Shown in pieces: positions 59,601 through 63,027 of a stretch of DNA of 63,027 nucleotides (its first letter is position 1; each line of letters starts with the position of its first letter). The notes under the pieces were generated by a model. That model saw nothing but the letters and a program-made list of their open reading frames with translations. It had not been told where the DNA came from and searched no databases. The DNA lies in NCBI GenBank assembly GCA_947259395.1, contig CAMYMN010000025.1:1-63027 (forward strand), written 5' to 3'. Position numbers and translations under genes: made by a program. The DNA is from an uncultured Gammaproteobacteria bacterium. Lineage in GTDB: Bacteria > Pseudomonadota > Gammaproteobacteria > Arenicellales > JAANXG01.

Positions 59601-59724
59601 GTTGCTGGCTGTGACTGGTGCAGTTCAGCGGGAGGATGATGTGTTACATTTGATCGCCGGACGCCTGCGGGATCTCACCAGCTGGCTGGGGCAGCTGCGA
59701 ACGCAATCGCGGGATTTTCAATAG
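56614..59724 (+). CDS. dnaE2: Error-prone DNA polymerase DnaE2 (ImuC)
   Basis: A 1036-residue C-family polymerase. PHP domain at about 1-200 ([55 protein letters not shown]). Palm with the acidic pair in [21 protein letters not shown] (about 379-384), [17 protein letters not shown] and [17 protein letters not shown]; fingers with [32 protein letters not shown]. A C-terminal OB domain (about 940-1010) follows. Opening and length fit DnaE2 rather than DnaE1. Translesion synthesis with ImuA and ImuB during SOS. The start overlaps the LexA operator region. Confidence 0.95.
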   Translation: [1036 protein letters not shown]

Positions 59725-59840
59725 CTGCCACGCTTTGGGGTTGGTTTTTGACACACCACAAGCCCATCTATATGATGCGCCGACCCAATTCTGGGATCCC
59801 ATACGGGCACGAACGATTTTTCTTGAACCGGGGCTAATTA

Positions 59841-60023
59841 ATGGCTGTTCAGCAGAACCGAAAAACTCCATCTAAGCGCGGCATGCGGCGGTCCCACGAT
59901 GCGCTCAAATCCGCCACGCTATCGACCGATCCAGTGTCTGGCGAGTTACATCGCCGTCATCACGTCAGCGCCACCGGACATTATCGCGGTAAAAAAGTCG
60001 TCGACATAAAAACCGACGAATAG
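59841..60023 (+). CDS. rpmF: 50S ribosomal protein L32
   Basis: A 60-residue protein, [24 protein letters not shown], then [29 protein letters not shown]. The N-terminus is canonical for L32; there are no Zn cysteines, as in other gammaproteobacterial L32. The usual upstream partner yceD (DUF177) is missing: the 116 bp before it hold no gene. Confidence 0.96.
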   Translation: MAVQQNRKTPSKRGMRRSHDALKSATLSTDPVSGELHRRHHVSATGHYRGKKVVDIKTDE

Positions 60024-60080
60024 GCCTGAGGGGCCGGTGTGGGCTCGAAGTGCATCTTCGTCACGAGGAGAAAATAGGCC

Positions 60081-61100
60081 TTGACGGTAACCGTTGCAGT
60101 TGATGCGATGGGTGGGGACCATGGTCCCGAGGTGACCGTACCCGCCGCGTTGACCGCATTACAACGAGAACCAGACCTCGATCTCATACTGTTTGACCGG
60201 GAACAAGACATTCAAGTACAGCTCGACGTGCTCGCTAATCCGGAGCCCGATCGCCTGAGTTTGGTAAATGCAACCCAGATCGTCGGTATGGATGAGCTTC
60301 CGGCACAGGCGTTACGCGGGAAGAAAAATTCGTCGATGCGCGTCGCCACCAATTTAGTAAAGAGTGGCAATGCCGACGCCTGTGTCAGCGCCGGCAACAC
60401 CGGTGCGCTGATGGCTACGTCTCGATTCGTGCTGAAGACTTTACCCGGCATCGATCGTCCGGCGATTGTCAGCGCCTTGCCGTCGCTGCGGGGACACATT
60501 CACATGTTGGATCTGGGGGCAAACGTGGACAGCCCCCCCGAACTGTTGCTGCAGTTCGCGGTAATGGGTTCCATCTTAGTGAAATATGTGGAGGACAAGC
60601 CCGATCCGAGCATCGGCCTGCTGAACATCGGCGTCGAGGACATCAAGGGCAACGAGATCGTTAAACGTGCAGCAGAACTCATGCGTCAAAGCAATTTGAA
60701 TTACAAGGGTTTCGTAGAAGGCGATGCGATCTATACCGGGGATGTGGACGTGATCGTCTGTGATGGCTTCGACGGCAACGTGGCGTTAAAAACCAGTGAA
60801 GGCCTGGCGCAGATGATCACACATTTCATGCGCGAGGAGTACCGGCGCAACCTGTTGACGCGCTTGGCTGGACTGATCTCGTTACCGGTGATGAAATCGC
60901 TGCGCAAGCGGGTGGATCATCGGAGATATAATGGCGCAACCCTCGTGGGGCTGCGCGGCACGGTGATAAAAAGCCATGGAAGTGCGGATGTGTTGGCGTT
61001 TCGCCACGCAATATTGGAGGCGGTCACCGAAGTAAAACATAAAGTGCCGAAACACATCAGTGAAGAGCTTACCGACATGATGAAGGCGGCGGTAACGTGA
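60081..61100 (+). CDS. plsX: Phosphate acyltransferase PlsX
   Basis: A 339-residue peripheral membrane enzyme converting acyl-ACP to acyl-phosphate for phospholipid synthesis. [22 protein letters not shown] opens the fold; [28 protein letters not shown] and [12 protein letters not shown]-type [18 protein letters not shown] are family signatures. TTG start at 60081 about nine bases after GAGGAG. Overlaps fabH by four bases (GTGA). Confidence 0.95.
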   Translation: MTVTVAVDAMGGDHGPEVTVPAALTALQREPDLDLILFDREQDIQVQLDVLANPEPDRLSLVNATQIVGMDELPAQALRGKKNSSMRVATNLVKSGNADACVSAGNTGALMATSRFVLKTLPGIDRPAIVSALPSLRGHIHMLDLGANVDSPPELLLQFAVMGSILVKYVEDKPDPSIGLLNIGVEDIKGNEIVKRAAELMRQSNLNYKGFVEGDAIYTGDVDVIVCDGFDGNVALKTSEGLAQMITHFMREEYRRNLLTRLAGLISLPVMKSLRKRVDHRRYNGATLVGLRGTVIKSHGSADVLAFRHAILEAVTEVKHKVPKHISEELTDMMKAAVT

Positions 61101-62068
61101 CTTACGCGAGGATCATCGGCACCGGCAGTTACTTGCCTGAAAAGACCCTCACCAACACCGAGCTCGAGCGTATGGTGGATACCACGGACGAGTGGATATT
61201 CTCCCGTACCGGCATTCGCGAACGGCACATTGCCGCCGATGACGAGCGAACCAGCGACCTGGCAGAACATGCGGCGCGGCGTGCACTCGACAGCGCCGGT
61301 CTGCAACCGGCCGACATTGATCTCGTCGTGGTTGCGACCACCACCGCAGATCAGGTGTTCCCCAGTGTGGCATGCCTGCTCCAAGACCGGCTGGCGATTC
61401 ACAACAGCGGGCCGGCATTCGACGTGCAGGCGGTATGTGCCGGCTTCGTATACGCGATGGATTTGGCGAACAAATTCGTGCAATGCGGCGTGGTCACGCG
61501 GGCATTGGTGATCGGTGCCGAGACGTTTTCCCGCATTATCGACTGGACCGATCGCGAGACCTGTGTGCTGTTCGGCGATGGCGCGGGGGCGGTGGTGTTG
61601 GAGGTCGCAGAGCAACCCGGTGTGGTGTCAACGCATTTACACGCCGATGGACGGTATCACGATCTATTGGCGGTTCCCACGGGAGTGTCTATCAACTACC
61701 AGCAGGTGTTGAAAGGGGAGGCGTATACGCAGATGCAAGGCAGCGAAGTATTCAAGTTTGCGGTGAAATGTATGGTAGATGTGGTGGACGAGACGCTTGC
61801 CGTTAATGGTCTCGATAAATCAGATATCGATTGGTTGGTTCCGCATCAAGCGAACATCCGCATCATCGCCGCTACCGCGAGAAAACTAAATTTAAGCATG
61901 GATAAAGTCATTGTGACTGTGGAGCGGCATGGCAACACTTCCGCTGCATCGATACCACTGGCCTTCGATGAGGCGGTGCGGGAGCAGCGCATCACGCCAG
62001 GTGACACCATCATCATGGAGGGATTTGGCGGTGGCTTTACCTGGGGTTCGGTCCTGCTGCGTATGTAG
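61097..62068 (+). CDS. fabH: Beta-ketoacyl-ACP synthase III
   Basis: 323 residues; starts fatty-acid synthesis by condensing acetyl-CoA with malonyl-ACP. Nucleophile C114 in [14 protein letters not shown]; His in [14 protein letters not shown] and Asn in [18 protein letters not shown] complete the triad. [13 protein letters not shown] is the canonical end. GTG start overlapping plsX. The expected next gene, fabD, is absent; fabG follows after 54 bp. Confidence 0.96.
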   Translation: MTYARIIGTGSYLPEKTLTNTELERMVDTTDEWIFSRTGIRERHIAADDERTSDLAEHAARRALDSAGLQPADIDLVVVATTTADQVFPSVACLLQDRLAIHNSGPAFDVQAVCAGFVYAMDLANKFVQCGVVTRALVIGAETFSRIIDWTDRETCVLFGDGAGAVVLEVAEQPGVVSTHLHADGRYHDLLAVPTGVSINYQQVLKGEAYTQMQGSEVFKFAVKCMVDVVDETLAVNGLDKSDIDWLVPHQANIRIIAATARKLNLSMDKVIVTVERHGNTSAASIPLAFDEAVREQRITPGDTIIMEGFGGGFTWGSVLLRM

Positions 62069-62122
62069 GCCTTGGAATCAACGGTAATCACTCGCGAATG
62101 GGATTGAGCCGGAGGACAGGAT

Positions 62123-62878
62123 ATGGGCGCTTTTTCTCTTGAAAATGAGATTTGCTTAGTCACCGGGGCAACGCGCGGCATCGGGCGAGCCGTGGCGTTG
62201 GCCTTAGCAGAGCACGGTGCCGCCGTGGTGGGGACCGCTACGTCCGACAGCGGATCAAAGTCGGTTAGTAGTTACATGAAAGAGAAAAACATCACCGGTT
62301 TTGGCGCAGTTCTCGACGTCACCGATGCAAATGCGTGCATGGATTTGGTCAAGCGTATCAGTACTGAGTTGGCACCCCCGACGGTACTCGTAAATAATGC
62401 CGGTATTACCCGCGATAACTTGTTGCTGAGAATGAAAGAGCAGGAGTGGGATGAGGTGTTAGACACTAATCTGAAGTCGATCTATCACATGTCGAAGGCC
62501 TGTCTTCGCGGTATGAGCAAGCTACGCAAGGGACGAATCATCAACATTACTTCGGTAGTGAGCGTTTTGGGCAATCCGGGACAATGTAACTATGCCGCGG
62601 CGAAGGCCGGTATGATCGGATTTACCAAGTCCCTGGCCAGGGAGATCGCGAGCCGGAACATTACCGTCAACGCGGTAGCACCAGGTTTTATTATTACCGA
62701 TATGACCCGTCGACTCGATGATGGGCAACGCGAGACGCTGTTGGCACAGATTCCGCTGGGGCGCTTGGGAACCGTCGAAGAAATTGCACACGCAGTGGTT
62801 TTCTTGGCCTCGCCGGCTGCCGCCTACGTCACCGGCGCCACCCTGCACGTCAACGGTGGAATGTTCATGCCCACTTAA
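62123..62878 (+). CDS. fabG: 3-oxoacyl-ACP reductase FabG
   Basis: A 251-residue NADPH-dependent short-chain reductase of fatty-acid synthesis. The cofactor site is LVTGATRGIGRAVALALAEHGA (13-34), with NNAGITRDNLLLRM. The catalytic set is N116, S144, Y157 and K161 (NITSVVSVLGNPGQCNYAAAKAG), and VAPGFIITDMT follows. It starts after AGGA. The acpP promoter overlaps its 3' end. Confidence 0.95.
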   Translation: MGAFSLENEICLVTGATRGIGRAVALALAEHGAAVVGTATSDSGSKSVSSYMKEKNITGFGAVLDVTDANACMDLVKRISTELAPPTVLVNNAGITRDNLLLRMKEQEWDEVLDTNLKSIYHMSKACLRGMSKLRKGRIINITSVVSVLGNPGQCNYAAAKAGMIGFTKSLAREIASRNITVNAVAPGFIITDMTRRLDDGQRETLLAQIPLGRLGTVEEIAHAVVFLASPAAAYVTGATLHVNGGMFMPT

Positions 62879-62892
62879 ATAAATGATATAAT
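62864..62892 (+). promoter_or_regulatory. Probable acpP promoter
   Basis: A perfect -10 TATAAT at 62887-62892 stands 17 bp after TTCATG (62864-62869, a weak -35). It lies at the fabG end and in front of the 145-bp fabG-acpP gap, where acpP is known to have its own strong promoter in relatives. The remaining gap shows no other feature except the ribosome site GGAGGA at 63008-63013. Confidence 0.6.
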
Positions 62893-63023
62893 TCAACCGG
62901 TTATCGATAATTATATGGTTTTCACTGGGGCCATTTTTTGCTGTTTTGATTGGACTTGTCAGCCTGTTTGTTGTTAACTATGCGGCCTTCAAGGCTCGCC
63001 AATATACGGAGGAAATAATACCG

Positions 63024-63027
63024 ATGA
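63024..63027 (+). CDS. acpP: Start of the next gene, probably acpP (partial)
   Basis: ATG at 63024 followed by A, cut by the window edge, ten bases after GGAGGA. The position after fabG and the strong promoter make acyl carrier protein (MS..IEERV...) the expected product. The identity is inferred from gene order only, since a single codon is visible. Confidence 0.5.

Overview
The window is a stretch of chromosome from a gammaproteobacterium. This rests on established gene orders: infC-rpmI-rplT-pheST-ihfA, surE-pcm-yqaA-nlpD-rpoS, divergent rne/rluC, and rpmF-plsX-fabH-fabG with a start codon in the acpP position. Protein similarity by eye is to Enterobacteria, Pseudomonas, Xanthomonas and sulfur-oxidising lineages, but no genus can be named. 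GC content is moderate. GTG and TTG starts and 4-base start/stop overlaps are frequent.

Layout. (1) 1-1722: end of an integrated element, with an excisionase-like gene overlapping a tyrosine integrase that sits beside tRNA-Asn. (2) 1769-4269, minus strand: an orphan FimT/GspH pseudopilin, an exported protein of unknown function and an aspartate aminotransferase, divergent from uvrB. (3) 6426-11963: tRNA-Val, infC (AUC start), rpmI, rplT, a terminator/attenuator, pheST, ihfA and a MerR-type regulator. (4) 11999-16046: tRNA-Pro, surE, pcm, yqaA, nlpD, rpoS. (5) 16643-21858: an Mth938-domain gene facing alaC-hom-thrC (threonine pathway), then a lone fcl. (6) 21855-31496: a type II secretion operon gspDEFGHIJKLM without gspC or gspN. 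(7) 31659-37604: rpfE-like, recJ, cysM, a PolB-type exonuclease and rlmD. (8) 37629-43262: rne on the minus strand, divergent from rluC, gph-like, Rieske and sppA. (9) 43267-48704: tesA, ybbA (internal deletion), ybbP, a TPR protein and yceF/maf. (10) 49282-59724: fadI-fadJ, a membrane-anchored HhH protein, and an SOS mutasome imuA-imuB / ubiA-like / dnaE2 with two LexA boxes. (11) 59841-63027: rpmF-plsX-fabH-fabG and the first codon of acpP.

Most genes are core functions: translation, stationary-phase survival, amino-acid synthesis, RNA decay and fatty-acid synthesis. Four things stand out. First, a short repeat family with termini close to CCCGCATATTGCA lies in four intergenic gaps and in two cases abuts a stop codon exactly. 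Second, the SOS mutasome is split by a UbiA-family prenyltransferase gene, and dnaE2 has its own LexA-controlled promoter that predicts a leaderless mRNA. Third, the usual yceF-yceD-rpmF-plsX-fabH-fabD-fabG-acpP block has been opened by about 11 kb of fatty-acid oxidation and mutagenesis genes and lacks yceD and fabD. Fourth, the ABC ATPase YbbA has lost about 37 residues in frame, including its D- and H-loops. I found no CRISPR array, rRNA or complete insertion sequence. I did not identify a wholly new multi-gene system; the repeat family and the split SOS cassette are the best candidates for follow-up.
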